A stretch of DNA of 64,000 nucleotides from the NCBI RefSeq assembly GCF_038967635.1, contig NZ_CP152413.1:1488001-1552000 (forward strand). Direction: 5' to 3'. The translations under genes and the position numbers were made by a program. Positions 18,490 through 27,072 of this stretch are shown here, in pieces. Origin of the DNA: Bradyrhizobium sp. B124. Its GTDB lineage: Bacteria > Pseudomonadota > Alphaproteobacteria > Rhizobiales > Xanthobacteraceae. Below the pieces are notes generated by a model. It did not search any database and had not been told where the DNA came from. It saw nothing but the letters and a program-made list of their open reading frames with translations. The number at the start of each line of letters is the position of its first letter. Positions within the stretch are counted from its first letter, which is position 1.

Positions 18490-18882
18490 TTACTCGTCTT
18501 CCTCGGGCTGCTCTTCCGGGGGCGCCAGGCCCTCGAGGCCCTTCAGCAGCTCTTCCTCGGTCATGCGCTCGACCGCGACCTCGGTGTCGTCGGCGTCGAC
18601 ACTGGCACCGGCGGAACCGATCAGCGGCACAGTGTCCGGCTCGGGCTCGTCGACCTCGACGAACTTCTGCAGGGAGTGCACGAGTTCCTCTTTCAGGTCC
18701 TCCGGCGAGATCGTCGAATCGGCGATCTCCCGCAGCGAAACGACCGGGTTCTTGTCGTTGTCGCGATCAACCGTGAGTTGCGATCCCGACGAGATCATCC
18801 GGGCACGATGCGCAGCCAACAGGACGAGGTCGAAACGATTGTCGACCTTATCAATGCAATCTTCGACGGTGACGCGAGCCAT
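18490..18882 (-). CDS. rpoZ: RNA polymerase omega subunit
   Basis: A 130-residue protein. The conserved core is clear: [20 protein letters not shown] and [12 protein letters not shown], then the basic/acidic segment [12 protein letters not shown]. Omega helps fold beta-prime and, in proteobacteria, forms part of a (p)ppGpp site; here it lies directly upstream of the (p)ppGpp synthetase. The C-terminal ~40 residues are strongly acidic (EEQPEEDE at the end), longer than E. coli omega (91 residues) but usual in alphaproteobacteria. Confidence 0.95.
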   Translation of the reverse strand: MARVTVEDCIDKVDNRFDLVLLAAHRARMISSGSQLTVDRDNDKNPVVSLREIADSTISPEDLKEELVHSLQKFVEVDEPEPDTVPLIGSAGASVDADDTEVAVERMTEEELLKGLEGLAPPEEQPEEDE

Positions 18883-19242
18883 CTCGAGGCGCTCCGTGGT
18901 AAAAGGGACCGAACATGTAGGTTATGAGGGTTAGTTATAGGGCTAGCCCTCGTTTCGCAAGGTAAAATTTGTGATTTGCCTTCCCAACAGGCTCTGATAA
19001 CCCCCTCTGCCGGGGCCAGAAGGGCCGGAGCGTCTGACGACATGGCTAGGTTGCTGTCCCAGACAAGTAAATCTCTTCATTGCAATGTCAAAGCTCTAGG
19101 CTTTTTGCCCTCGCCTCACCATAATTGCGGTGGTGACTGTCGTGGGGAAAGATTCACAGAACTTTAGGCAGCAACGCCGGAAATTACGCGCGGTTGATCA
19201 CCGCCGCGCTAAGAACACTAACAACCACGCGAGAACACTTTG
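18883..19242. promoter_or_regulatory. Divergent promoter region rpoZ / NYN gene
   Basis: 360 bp without a gene between divergent genes, so promoters for both must lie here. It is less GC-rich than its surroundings. A short inverted repeat GCGGT-TGATC-ACCGC lies near 19192-19206, about 40 bp before the NYN gene. No clear -35/-10 pair could be assigned by eye. Confidence 0.5.
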
Positions 19243-19875
19243 ATGTCGTCACCTGTTTCCAACAAGATCGCGCTCTTCATCGATGGAGCCAATCTTTACG
19301 CAACCGCAAAGACGCTCGGCTTCGACATCGACTACAAGCGCCTCCTCAAGGAATTCCAGAGTCGCGGCACCCTGCTCCGTGCGTTCTACTACACGGCGAT
19401 CATCGAGGATCAGGAGTATTCGTCGATCCGTCCGCTGATCGATTGGCTCGACTACAACGGCTACACCGTTGTCACCAAGGCGACCAAGGAATTCATCGAC
19501 GCCAGCGGCCGCCGCAAGGTGAAGGGCAATATGGACATCGAGCTCGCCGTCGATGCCATGGAGCTGGCCGAGCACATCGACCAGATGATCCTGTTTTCCG
19601 GCGACGGCGACTTCCGCTCGCTGGTCGAGGCCGTGCAGCGCCGCGGCGTCCGCGTCACCGTCATCTCCACCATTGCGAGCCAGCCGCCGATGATCGCCGA
19701 CGAGCTGCGCCGCCAGGCCGACGTCTTCACCGACCTCGTTGAGCTGCAATCCAAGCTTGGCCGCGATCCGTCCGAACGTCCGGCCCCGCGCGAACCGCGT
19801 CACCACTCCCCGCAGTTCCTGCAGCGCGCGACAACGATGGCCCCCCGGGGAGCCGATGACGATTTCGACGAGTAA
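19243..19875 (+). CDS. NYN (PIN-like) domain ribonuclease, LabA/DUF88 family
   Basis: 210 residues. The NYN fold is visible: KIALFIDGANLYATAKTLG near the N-terminus (first catalytic Asp), KGNMDIELAVDAMELAEHID (second acidic cluster) and ILFSGDGDFRSLVEAV (third), then the strand VRVTVISTIASQPP. This is the LabA/YihG-like subgroup of PIN-related Mg-dependent nucleases, probably cutting RNA. Its tail is Pro/Arg-rich and ends DDDFDE. It overlaps the following uracil-DNA glycosylase gene by 20 nt, implying co-translation. ATG 19243 is preferred over the TTG just before it. Confidence 0.88.
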   Translation: MSSPVSNKIALFIDGANLYATAKTLGFDIDYKRLLKEFQSRGTLLRAFYYTAIIEDQEYSSIRPLIDWLDYNGYTVVTKATKEFIDASGRRKVKGNMDIELAVDAMELAEHIDQMILFSGDGDFRSLVEAVQRRGVRVTVISTIASQPPMIADELRRQADVFTDLVELQSKLGRDPSERPAPREPRHHSPQFLQRATTMAPRGADDDFDE

Positions 19876-20515
19876 TCTCGTCGCCGCACCGACGCGCCCC
19901 GACAGCAACTGTCAGCTCTGCGTCAGGCTGGCCGATTTTCGTGCACAGGCCCGCACACTCCACCCGGACTGGTTCAACTCGCCGGTGGAATCGTTCGGCG
20001 ATCCGAATGCGCGGCTGCTGATCGTCGGGCTCGCGCCGGGCATGCAGGGCGCCAACCGCACCGGCCGTCCCTTCACCGGCGATTACGCCGGCGATCTGCT
20101 CTACGCGACCTTGCTCGAATATGGCTTCGCCAGCGGCGTCTATCAGGCGCGGCCGGACGACGGCTTGAAGCTGGTGGACTGCCGGATCAGTAACGCGGTG
20201 CGCTGCGTGCCGCCGCAAAATAAGCCACTGCCGGCCGAGATCAACACCTGCCGGCAATTCCTCCGCGCAACCATCGCCACGATGCCGAAGCTGCGCGCGA
20301 TCGTGCTGCTCGGGCGAATCGCACACGAATCTACGTTGAAGGCGCTGGATGTTCGTCTGGCGGCGGCGCCCTTTGTGCACGGCGCCGTGCATAGCGCGGG
20401 CACTTTCAAGCTCTACGACAGCTACCACTGCTCGCGCTACAACACGAACACGGGCGTGCTGACGACCGACATGTTCCGCAAGGTCTTCGCGACCGTGCGT
20501 AAGGAGCTCGGCTAG
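19856..20515 (+). CDS. Uracil-DNA glycosylase, family 5 (UDGb)
   Basis: 219 residues. The family 5 active-site motif is clear, with GLAPGMQGANRTGRPFTGD in the first half and HCSRYNTNTGVLT towards the end. Cys19 and Cys22 (NCQLC) plus two later Cys (AVRCVPP and INTCRQ) fit a 4Fe-4S cluster. Family 5 enzymes remove uracil and some other deaminated bases from DNA. The ATG overlaps the NYN nuclease gene by 20 nt (ATGACG inside GATGACGAT), so the two form a coupled pair. Confidence 0.88.
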   Translation: MTISTSNLVAAPTRPDSNCQLCVRLADFRAQARTLHPDWFNSPVESFGDPNARLLIVGLAPGMQGANRTGRPFTGDYAGDLLYATLLEYGFASGVYQARPDDGLKLVDCRISNAVRCVPPQNKPLPAEINTCRQFLRATIATMPKLRAIVLLGRIAHESTLKALDVRLAAAPFVHGAVHSAGTFKLYDSYHCSRYNTNTGVLTTDMFRKVFATVRKELG

Positions 20516-20529
20516 AGCCCTTCTCCCGG

Positions 20530-20562
20530 TATCCACTTCGCGAACCGGTATCCACTTTACAT
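20530..20562. repeat. Interspersed repeat family B, copy 1
   Basis: On the minus strand it reads AAGTGGATACCGGTTCGCG, followed by a second AAGTGGATACCGG. Related copies lie at 32923-32983 and 37577-37640. Confidence 0.7.
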
Positions 20563-21153
20563 GGAAGCGCTCTCATCTTTCCGCGGATTGGCCTGCAGCC
20601 ATTCCAGCACGTCGCCGGCATTCCGGTCAGGCGGGAACACCGGATAGAACACGTGCGTGATGCGCGCATCGTCGATGATGAGCGCAAGCCGCTTGATCAG
20701 CGTCAGGCCCGCCACTGACATCGTCGGCAATCTCAGCGCGTGCGTCAGTTCCAGCGCTTCGTCCGACAGCACTGGGAACGGCAGATGCAGGCGCGACGCC
20801 ATCTCGGTCTGGTACGCATTGCTCTGCGTCGACAGCCCGAACACCTGGGCGGCACCAGCCGCCTTCAGTTCGGCGAACAGGTCGCGGAAGGCGCAGGTCT
20901 GCGGCGTACAGCCGCGGGCCCCGGGGATCATGTCCCAATCGTCGACCAGCCCGATCTTGCCGGGCTCGCCGGTTCGCGGATAGGCGAACACCACGATGCG
21001 GCCCTCGAGCGCCGACAGCGCCACCGAGGTGTCGTCGGTGGCGCGCAGCCTGACCGGCGGGATCGTCATGCCGGTCAGATGCGCCGCGCCGCCATCGTCC
21101 GTGGGTGCCGGGATCCTGCTCCAGTCGACGTCGGTGAGGCTGCTCTGGTTCAT
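20557..21153 (-). CDS. Peroxiredoxin (AhpC/TSA family, PrxQ/Bcp-like)
   Basis: About 198 residues from MNQSSLTDVD. It has a thioredoxin fold with the strand RIVVFAYPRTGEPG and the peroxidatic segment GARGCTPQTCAFRDLFAEL. Two Cys are separated by three residues (CTPQTC); the second, before AFRDL, aligns with the peroxidatic Cys of PrxQ, the first is an unusual partner. Such enzymes reduce H2O2 or alkyl hydroperoxides using a thiol donor. An upstream Met (21192) is less likely as start. Monocistronic. Confidence 0.82.
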   Translation of the reverse strand: MNQSSLTDVDWSRIPAPTDDGGAAHLTGMTIPPVRLRATDDTSVALSALEGRIVVFAYPRTGEPGKIGLVDDWDMIPGARGCTPQTCAFRDLFAELKAAGAAQVFGLSTQSNAYQTEMASRLHLPFPVLSDEALELTHALRLPTMSVAGLTLIKRLALIIDDARITHVFYPVFPPDRNAGDVLEWLQANPRKDESASM

Positions 21154-21202
21154 CGGACCAATCTCCATCCGCCGTCGTCGCAGTGACGGCACTCGGAACG
21201 CC

Positions 21203-21676
21203 CTAGCCCCGCGCCCGCATCAGGCGGCCCTTTTCGCGGCCCCAGTCGCGCTTCTTCTCGGTCTCGCGCTTGTCGTGCAGCTTCTTGCCCTTGGCGACCG
21301 CGAGCAGCAGTTTGGCACGGCCGCGCTCGTTGAAGTACAGCTTCAGCGGAATGAGCGTCATGCCCTCGCGGTCGACGGCCCCGAGCAGCTTGTTGATCTG
21401 CTTGCGATGCAGCAAGAGTTTTCGCGGCCGCTTCGGCTCGTGGTTGAAGCGGTTGGCCTGCAGATATTCGGGGATATTGGCGTTGATCAGCCAGATCTCG
21501 CCGTTCTTGGAATCCGCATAGGATTCCGCGATCGTGCTCTTGCCGCTGCGGATCGACTTCACCTCAGTACCGGTCAGCGAAATGCCGGCCTCGACCGTAT
21601 CCTCGATGGCGTAGTTGAAGCGGGCCTTTCGGTTTTCAGCGACAACCTTGATCTGACGTTCGTTCTTGTCGGCCAC
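21203..21676 (-). CDS. smpB: SsrA-binding protein
   Basis: A 157-residue SmpB, which binds tmRNA and guides it to stalled ribosomes. Conserved segments: [38 protein letters not shown], and the basic C-terminal tail [17 protein letters not shown] that fills the empty mRNA channel. It lies one base after the mscL stop and forms an operon with dapA and mscL. tmRNA itself is not in the window. Confidence 0.95.
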   Translation of the reverse strand: MADKNERQIKVVAENRKARFNYAIEDTVEAGISLTGTEVKSIRSGKSTIAESYADSKNGEIWLINANIPEYLQANRFNHEPKRPRKLLLHRKQINKLLGAVDREGMTLIPLKLYFNERGRAKLLLAVAKGKKLHDKRETEKKRDWGREKGRLMRARG

Positions 21677-21677
21677 G

Positions 21678-22094
21678 TTAGCCCTTCTTGAGGAGGTCGC
21701 GGATTTCCGTCAGCAGCACGACCTCGTCGGACGGCTTCGGCGGCTCGGCGGACTTGGCCTCGTCCTTGCGCTTGAACTGGTTCATGGCGCGAATGACCAT
21801 GAACAGCACGAAGGCGATGATCAGGAAGTTCAGCGTCAGCGTCAGGAAGTTGCCCCAGGCCAGCACCGCGCCCTGCTTCTTGGCATCGGCCAGGTTGGTT
21901 GCGGTGACGGCCTTGGAAAGCCCGGTGAAATAGTTGGAGAAATCGAGTCCGCCCGTGATCGCGCCGATGATCGGCATGATGATGTCGCCGACCAGCGAGG
22001 TGACGATCGCGCCGAAGGCTGCACCGATGATGACGCCGACGGCGAGGTCGACGACATTGCCCTTCATGGCGAATTCGCGGAATTCCTTCAGCAT
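21678..22094 (-). CDS. mscL: Large-conductance mechanosensitive channel
   Basis: About 138 residues. The pore helix [20 protein letters not shown] and the second helix with the C-terminal RDLLKKG are typical. MscL opens under membrane tension and releases solutes on hypo-osmotic shock. The preferred start is MLKEFREF (22094); in-frame Met codons upstream (22100, 22136) lack family-like sequence. It lies between dapA and smpB, transcribed with both. Confidence 0.95.
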   Translation of the reverse strand: MLKEFREFAMKGNVVDLAVGVIIGAAFGAIVTSLVGDIIMPIIGAITGGLDFSNYFTGLSKAVTATNLADAKKQGAVLAWGNFLTLTLNFLIIAFVLFMVIRAMNQFKRKDEAKSAEPPKPSDEVVLLTEIRDLLKKG

Positions 22095-22153
22095 GCCCAT
22101 CCCCTTCCCTTCGACATTGCGCACGGCATTGTTCACGGCGGTACCGGCCTGGC

Positions 22154-23044
22154 TCAGTTGATCAGGCCTGCATGCACCATGGCGCTGCGGACGGCCTGGC
22201 GGGTCGATTCAGAGACCGGCACCATCGGCAGGCGCAGCTTCTCGTCCAGCTTGCCGAGCAGCGACATCGCATACTTCACCGGCGCCGGATTGCTCTCGAT
22301 GAACAGGTTGGTGTGCAGCGGCATCAGCTTGTCGTGGATCTTCAGCGCGGTCGTGACATCGCCCTTCTGCCAGGCGGTCTGGAACTCCGAGCACAGCCGC
22401 GGCGCGACGTTCGAGGTCACCGAGATGCAGCCATGGCCGCCATGCGCCATGTAGCCGATGATGGTCGCGTCCTCGCCCGACAGTTGATTGAAGTCCTCGC
22501 CCATCGCGGCGCGCTGTTGCGACACCCGCACCATGCTCGCGGTCGCGTCCTTGACGCCGGCGATGTTCTTCAGCTCGAACAGCCGTGCCATGGTGTCCAC
22601 GGACATGTCGATCACCGAGCGCGGCGGGATGTTGTAGATGATGATCGGAATGCCGATCGCATCGTTGATCGCCTTAAAGTGCTGGTACATGCCTTCCTGG
22701 GTCGGCTTGTTGTAGTACGGCGTCACCACCAGCACCGCATTGGCACCGGCCTTCTCCGCGTGCTCGGCGAGCTCGATCGCCTCCTTGGTCGAATTCGAGC
22801 CGGCGCCGGCGATCACGGGCACCCGGCCCTTGGCCTCCTCGATGCACCACTCGACCACGCGCTTGTGCTCGTCATGGCTCAGCGTCGGGCTCTCGCCTGT
22901 GGTGCCGACCGGCACCAGGCCGTGCGTGCCCTCGGCGATCTGCCAGTTCACGAGGCTGCGGAATGCCGCCTCATCCACCGAGCCGTTTTTGAAGGGCGTC
23001 ACCAAGGCAGTGAATGATCCCCGGAATTTTGTCTTGGCTGCCAT
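22154..23044 (-). CDS. dapA: 4-hydroxy-tetrahydrodipicolinate synthase
   Basis: A 296-residue TIM-barrel enzyme of lysine/diaminopimelate synthesis, condensing pyruvate with aspartate semialdehyde. Signatures: [37 protein letters not shown] (catalytic Tyr), [12 protein letters not shown], and the Schiff-base Lys in NIAGVKDAT. It opens the dapA-mscL-smpB operon. The start is [10 protein letters not shown], preceded by GGAAGTCC (weak ribosome site AGGAAG). Confidence 0.95.
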   Translation of the reverse strand: MAAKTKFRGSFTALVTPFKNGSVDEAAFRSLVNWQIAEGTHGLVPVGTTGESPTLSHDEHKRVVEWCIEEAKGRVPVIAGAGSNSTKEAIELAEHAEKAGANAVLVVTPYYNKPTQEGMYQHFKAINDAIGIPIIIYNIPPRSVIDMSVDTMARLFELKNIAGVKDATASMVRVSQQRAAMGEDFNQLSGEDATIIGYMAHGGHGCISVTSNVAPRLCSEFQTAWQKGDVTTALKIHDKLMPLHTNLFIESNPAPVKYAMSLLGKLDEKLRLPMVPVSESTRQAVRSAMVHAGLIN

Positions 23045-23350
23045 GGACTTCCTCCAAACGCTTCAGGCTAAAGGCTAGGTCGACGGACCCTTGTTATTGT
23101 CGTGCTTCACGTCCGTGCAACCGGCACCCGGTTGATGCGAAACGCCATGAAAGGCAATTCATATCGGGTCTGACCGGCAGGCGAAAGGGCCGTACCGAAC
23201 CTATTCCCAGGCGGTTCCAGCCGCGATTTCGCCGTTGTGCTGGCGCAAACAGCCGCACCGGCAGGCTTCTTAGTATTTTGTCTACGTTTTCAATCAAATA
23301 AGAACCCATGGCCCAACCGACCAGATGATTCGGGGCCGCAGAGGACTTCT
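23045..23350. promoter_or_regulatory. Divergent promoter region dapA / lytic transglycosylase
   Basis: 306 bp between divergent genes. The stretch 23265-23305 (AGTATTTTGTCTACG, then TTTTCAATCAAATAAG) is unusually A/T-rich for this genome and is the best place for the rightward promoter. No gene or operator recognised. Confidence 0.45.
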
Positions 23351-25837
23351 GTGATCCGTTCCGCCCGCGCAGGCACAGTGCGATCGACGGCGCTGGCGAC
23401 GAGCCTGGCGCTCATCGTTGGCCTTGCCGCCATCACGGCCGATGCATGGGCCGCCGAGGATGTTCCGGCCGCGAGGCCGGCTGCCCAGGATGCAGCTTCC
23501 AAGACAGCTGCCTCGAAGAATGCGACTTCCAAGGGAGCTTCCAAGACCGACGCTTCCAAGGCCGGCACCTCGAAGGCGCACGCTTCAAAGCCAGGCGCCG
23601 CCAAGAGCAGCGAAGCCAAGACCAGCGCTGCCAAGACGGAGGCTGCCAAGACGACCTCTTCGAAGTCCGGCGCGGCGAAGACCGACGGCGCCAAGGCCGC
23701 GCCTTCCAAGACCGACGCTTCGAAGGCCGCCGCGTCAAAGAGCAGCACGTCCAAGACCACTACGACGAAGACCACTGCGTCGAAGCCCGCTGCTCCGGCT
23801 GCGACAGGAAGTCTGCCGAACAAGCCGGTGCCCGTCCGCGCCGCCGCCCCCGCGCTCGTTCCGGCGACCCGCCAGCATGCCGCGCCGATCGTGCGCAAGC
23901 CGGTGCTGCCTGCAGCCGTGGCCGCGACGTCGTCGACGTCGCAGTCCGACAAGGAGGCGCTTGCGAGCGTCGTCGAGCTGCTGCGCAAGCGCAAGCCGGC
24001 GGACGCCACCGAGGCCGAGGCCTCGATCTCCGATCCGGTGGCGCGCAAGCTTGCCGAATGGCTGATCCTGCGCAGCGAGGACAATGGCGCCTCGGTCGAG
24101 CGCTACCGCGCCTTCCTTGACGCCAATCCGAGCTGGCCCTCGCAGACCTTCCTGCGCCGCCGCATCGAGGCATCGCTATGGGACGACCATCGCGACGACT
24201 CCGCGGTGTGGGCCTGGTTCCAGAATGAATCGCCGGTTTCGGCCAAGGGCCGGCTCGCGCTCGCCAAGGTGATGATCGGACGCGGCGACCGCGGCAATGC
24301 CGAGCGCCTGGTGCGCGAAGCCTGGCGCAACGACCCGATGAGCGAGGACACCGAAACCACCGCGCTCGATCTGTTCGGCTCGTTCCTGACCGCAGGCGAC
24401 CACAAGGCGCGCATGGACACCATGCTCTACGGCACCGACAACGAGGCCGCCGGCATCCGCGCGGCCAGGCGTCTCGGCTCCGGATACCTGGCGCTCGCCA
24501 AGGCGCGCATCGCGGCCAACCGCAAGGGCTCGAACCTGCGCGCGCTGCTCGAAGAGGTACCGCGCGAACTCTCCGGCGATACCGGCTATTTGTTCGCCAA
24601 GATCCAGCTGCTCCGCCGCGAGGAGAAGTTCACCGAAGCCGCGCAGCTGATGCTGAGCGCGCCGAAGGACGCGGCGCGGCTCTTCAACGTCGACGAATGG
24701 TGGGTCGAGCGCCGCCTGCTGGCGCGCAAGATGATCGACGTCAACGAGTTTCGCACCGCCTATCTGATCGCGCGCGACGCGGCGCTGCCCGCCCGCGACA
24801 TCTACAAGACCGAGCAGGAATTCACCTCGGGCTGGATCGCGCTGCGCTTTCTCAACGACCCCGCCCTCGCCGCCCAGCATTTCGCGCGGATCGGCGTCGG
24901 CAGCGCCAACCCGACCGCGCTGGCGCGTGCCGGTTATTGGCAAGGCCGCGCCGCGGAGGCCGCCGGCCGCAGCCAGGAAGCGCGCGCCGCCTACGCACGC
25001 GCAGCCGAGCAGTCGACCAGCTACTACGGCCAGCTCGCGCGCGCCAAGCTCGGCCTGCCGCAGATCGAATTGAACAGCGCGCCGCGCGGCCGTGGCGCCG
25101 ATCGGCTGGAAATCGTGCGCGCGGTCGGACTGCTCTACGAGATCGACGCGCGCGAGCTCGCGATCCCGATCTTCGGCGACATGGGCGACAATGGCGATCC
25201 GGAAGCGCTGGCCGGCCTCGGCGAGCTCACCGCGCGCCATGGCGATGCCCGCGGCATGCTGCTGATGGGCAAGGCGGCGCTCAATCGCGGACTGCCGTTC
25301 GACCACTACGCCTACCCGGTGAACGGCATTCCATCGTTCCGCCAGGTCGGACCGGAGGTCGAGCAGAGCGTCGTCTACGCGATTGCGCGCCAGGAGAGCG
25401 CGTTCAATCCGGCGGTGGTGTCGCCGGCCCAGGCCTACGGCCTGATGCAGGTGACGCCGGACGCCGGACGCTACGTCTGCAAGCGCGCCGGCATCGGCTT
25501 CGACCTCAACCGGATGAAGACCGACCCGGTCTACAACGCGATGCTCGGCGCGGCCGAGCTCGGCGGCCTGCTCGAGGACTATCGCGGCTCCTACATCCTG
25601 ACCTTCGCCGCCTACAATGCCGGCCGCGGCAGCGTGAAGAAGTGGATCGAGCGTTATGGAGACCCGCGCGATCCCAAGGTCGATGCGGTCGATTGGGTCG
25701 AGCTGATTCCGTTCTCGGAGACGCGGAACTACGTCCAGCGGATCATGGAGAACCTGCAGGTCTACCGCGCCCGCTTCGGCGGCGGCACCAGATTGCAGAT
25801 CGACGCCGACCTGCGCCGCGGCGCCAGCGTGGAATGA
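23351..25837 (+). CDS. Soluble lytic murein transglycosylase with Lys/Ser/Ala/Thr-rich linker
   Basis: 828 residues. The start is GTG 23351 with AGAGGA 6 nt upstream; the open frame extends 38 codons further but without a signal sequence. Residues 1-35 form a signal peptide (STALATSLALIVGLAAITADAWA). Residues ~43-155 are a low-complexity tract with Lys about every five residues (ASKTAASKNATSKGASK and similar). A helical superhelix (U/L-type) follows, then the SLT domain: AIARQESAFNPAVVSP with catalytic Glu682, AYGLMQVTP and FAAYNAGRGSVKKW. It cleaves peptidoglycan to 1,6-anhydromuropeptides in the periplasm. Divergent from dapA. Confidence 0.9.
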   Translation: MIRSARAGTVRSTALATSLALIVGLAAITADAWAAEDVPAARPAAQDAASKTAASKNATSKGASKTDASKAGTSKAHASKPGAAKSSEAKTSAAKTEAAKTTSSKSGAAKTDGAKAAPSKTDASKAAASKSSTSKTTTTKTTASKPAAPAATGSLPNKPVPVRAAAPALVPATRQHAAPIVRKPVLPAAVAATSSTSQSDKEALASVVELLRKRKPADATEAEASISDPVARKLAEWLILRSEDNGASVERYRAFLDANPSWPSQTFLRRRIEASLWDDHRDDSAVWAWFQNESPVSAKGRLALAKVMIGRGDRGNAERLVREAWRNDPMSEDTETTALDLFGSFLTAGDHKARMDTMLYGTDNEAAGIRAARRLGSGYLALAKARIAANRKGSNLRALLEEVPRELSGDTGYLFAKIQLLRREEKFTEAAQLMLSAPKDAARLFNVDEWWVERRLLARKMIDVNEFRTAYLIARDAALPARDIYKTEQEFTSGWIALRFLNDPALAAQHFARIGVGSANPTALARAGYWQGRAAEAAGRSQEARAAYARAAEQSTSYYGQLARAKLGLPQIELNSAPRGRGADRLEIVRAVGLLYEIDARELAIPIFGDMGDNGDPEALAGLGELTARHGDARGMLLMGKAALNRGLPFDHYAYPVNGIPSFRQVGPEVEQSVVYAIARQESAFNPAVVSPAQAYGLMQVTPDAGRYVCKRAGIGFDLNRMKTDPVYNAMLGAAELGGLLEDYRGSYILTFAAYNAGRGSVKKWIERYGDPRDPKVDAVDWVELIPFSETRNYVQRIMENLQVYRARFGGGTRLQIDADLRRGASVE

Positions 25838-26087
25838 GCCGGCGCAGCCGGTTTTCAACAGCCTTGCAACGGGCGGCTGTCGGCCCCGCCCAAACCTCGA
25901 TCTAATCTATTGTTATAGCTTGCATTTCTTGCATTCACCCGAGCCGCCGCGTCCAAATCGGGGCGCAATATAAAGGCTCAGTGCCCGCTCCCGGGCCGCC
26001 GGCGGCGCAGCTGCCACCAAATCACCTTGCCGCAAACTGAATCTGCCGCTTGCGGCTTAGCGCCCTCTCGGGCATATCGGCGCCATT
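25838..26087. other. Intergenic region before tRNA-Ser
   Basis: 250 bp. It should contain the tRNA promoter. The A/T-rich stretch at 25903-25937 includes a direct repeat TTGCATTTC/TTGCATTC (25919-25937). No gene seen. Confidence 0.4.
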
Positions 26088-26181
26088 GGAGACGTGGCCG
26101 AGTGGCTGAAGGCGGCGGTTTGCTAAACCGTTATAGGCTTGTAAAGGCCTATCGAGGGTTCGAATCCCTCCGTCTCCGCCA
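26088..26181 (+). tRNA. tRNA-Ser (anticodon GCU)
   Basis: Acceptor stem GGAGACG (26088-26094) pairs with CGTCTCC (26171-26177); discriminator G and encoded CCA follow. The anticodon loop TTGCTAA gives GCU, reading AGC/AGU. The long variable arm (TATAGGCTTGTAAAGGCCTA) and TTCGAATCC loop are typical of a serine class II tRNA. It marks the edge between conserved genes to the left and a gene-poor stretch to the right. Confidence 0.97.
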
Positions 26182-26419
26182 GCCAACCTTTCGGATCTTG
26201 ACCAGGACGGCCCGTGTAGCGGCTGCCGATCGGGTGCCGCTGATATCCGACCCAACTTCGTTCCATGGTTCGCTAGCCGCCAGAGCCTCCCTGGCTCGAA
26301 CCGGCAGTCACCTCCGCGTGAATGAAACACCATTTCCGGTGCGTTGAAGCGAGCGCGAAACAAACCGCGCGCAGCATCCCCTCAATTTTTCATCACCTGA
26401 ATATTTCCGGAGCAAAGCC

Positions 26420-26701
26420 ATGCAGCAGGACAGTGGCATTCAATTCCAGGATATCGACCAGGTTTTGCGTAACGCCCAGCTTCGCCGATCCGCCGATTTG
26501 GCTCCCTGGTTACGGCAGCGTTTCTCATCCAAAGCCGGCAGGCTCGTCATCGCAACTTCGCTGGCCTGCATGGTTGTTGTGCTGGCGATCGCTGCAGCCC
26601 CACGGCCCGTCTCGAGCGCTGCACTTGGCAGCGATTGGCAATGTAGCAAGGCAGCGTTTGTCTTGACGACCTGTCGTCAAACCGACCCTGCGCGCTCATA
26701 G
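26420..26701 (+). CDS. Small single-span membrane protein, unknown
   Basis: 93 residues. An N-terminal polar segment (IQFQDIDQVLRNAQLRRSADL) precedes one transmembrane segment (LVIATSLACMVVVLAIAAAP) and a short tail with two Cys (WQCSKAAFVLTTCRQ). GGAG lies about 10 nt upstream of the ATG. No domain recognised. The first 20 residues resemble the start of small rhizobial proteins with a conserved N-terminal helix, but no function follows from this. Confidence 0.6.
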   Translation: MQQDSGIQFQDIDQVLRNAQLRRSADLAPWLRQRFSSKAGRLVIATSLACMVVVLAIAAAPRPVSSAALGSDWQCSKAAFVLTTCRQTDPARS

Positions 26702-26948
26702 CAAGCGGCCTCGAATGGTCGCGACGTCAATTGGCTGGCGAAACCATCTATCCGGTGACACCGTAGCTCGACAGCCGGCCCACTCTTCCATTTTGGTACC
26801 GCGGGCCGGCTGAGGCCGTTCGGTCGATCCCAGTCACGAACGGCCTCACCTTTGGGTCCATCAATGAAATGCGTCAGCGGCTACGCGATCGATAAACGAG
26901 CCTTGAGGCTTGAGGTGATTGTGGCGGCTGGCGTAGCCACGGAGCCGG
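26702..26948. other. Non-coding interval with hairpins
   Basis: 247 bp between two small genes. It contains the two adjacent hairpins at 26772-26846; nothing else recognisable. Confidence 0.5.
26772..26846. other. Two back-to-back perfect hairpins
   Basis: Hairpin 1: CAGCCGGCCC (26772-26781) with GGGCCGGCTG (26803-26812). Hairpin 2 begins at the next base: AGGCCGTTCG (26813-26822) with CGAACGGCCT (26837-26846). Both stems are perfect 10-bp. No T-run follows. This could be a structured RNA or a double terminator of the preceding small gene. Confidence 0.6.
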
Positions 26949-27071
26949 ATGAGGGTTAGAGCCGCGGTGGAAGTCGCAGCTTCCCCTCGGCTTGATTATT
27001 TGGCATCAAATAATCATGAAGCCCGCACGAAGTATCCGCTGGTCGAGATCGGGCTGAAGGCGAAGACATAA
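26949..27071 (+). CDS. Putative 40-residue small protein
   Basis: An open frame MRVRAAVEVAASPRLDYLAS... ending VEIGLKAKT. It has GGAG 4 nt upstream of ATG 26949, and its TAA ends one base before the ATG of the next gene (27073), which would fit a small operon. Alternatively it is the remnant of the 3' end of a longer lost gene, as the frame is closed by a TAG at 26934. The palindrome at 26994-27015 lies inside it. Existence uncertain. Confidence 0.4.
   Translation: MRVRAAVEVAASPRLDYLASNNHEARTKYPLVEIGLKAKT
26994..27015. promoter_or_regulatory. Perfect A/T-rich dyad, possible operator
   Basis: GATTATTTG (26994-27002) and CAAATAATC (27007-27015) around GCAT. Its A/T content contrasts with the region. 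It lies 58 bp before the start of the next gene, a plausible operator position, though it is also inside a possible small reading frame. Confidence 0.4.
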
Positions 27072-27072
27072 G

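Noticed and set aside
26160..26420. Direct repeat of the tRNA-Ser 3' end as an integration scar
   Set aside because: I searched by eye for the last 15-20 bases of the tRNA within the accessory stretch and found no second copy.
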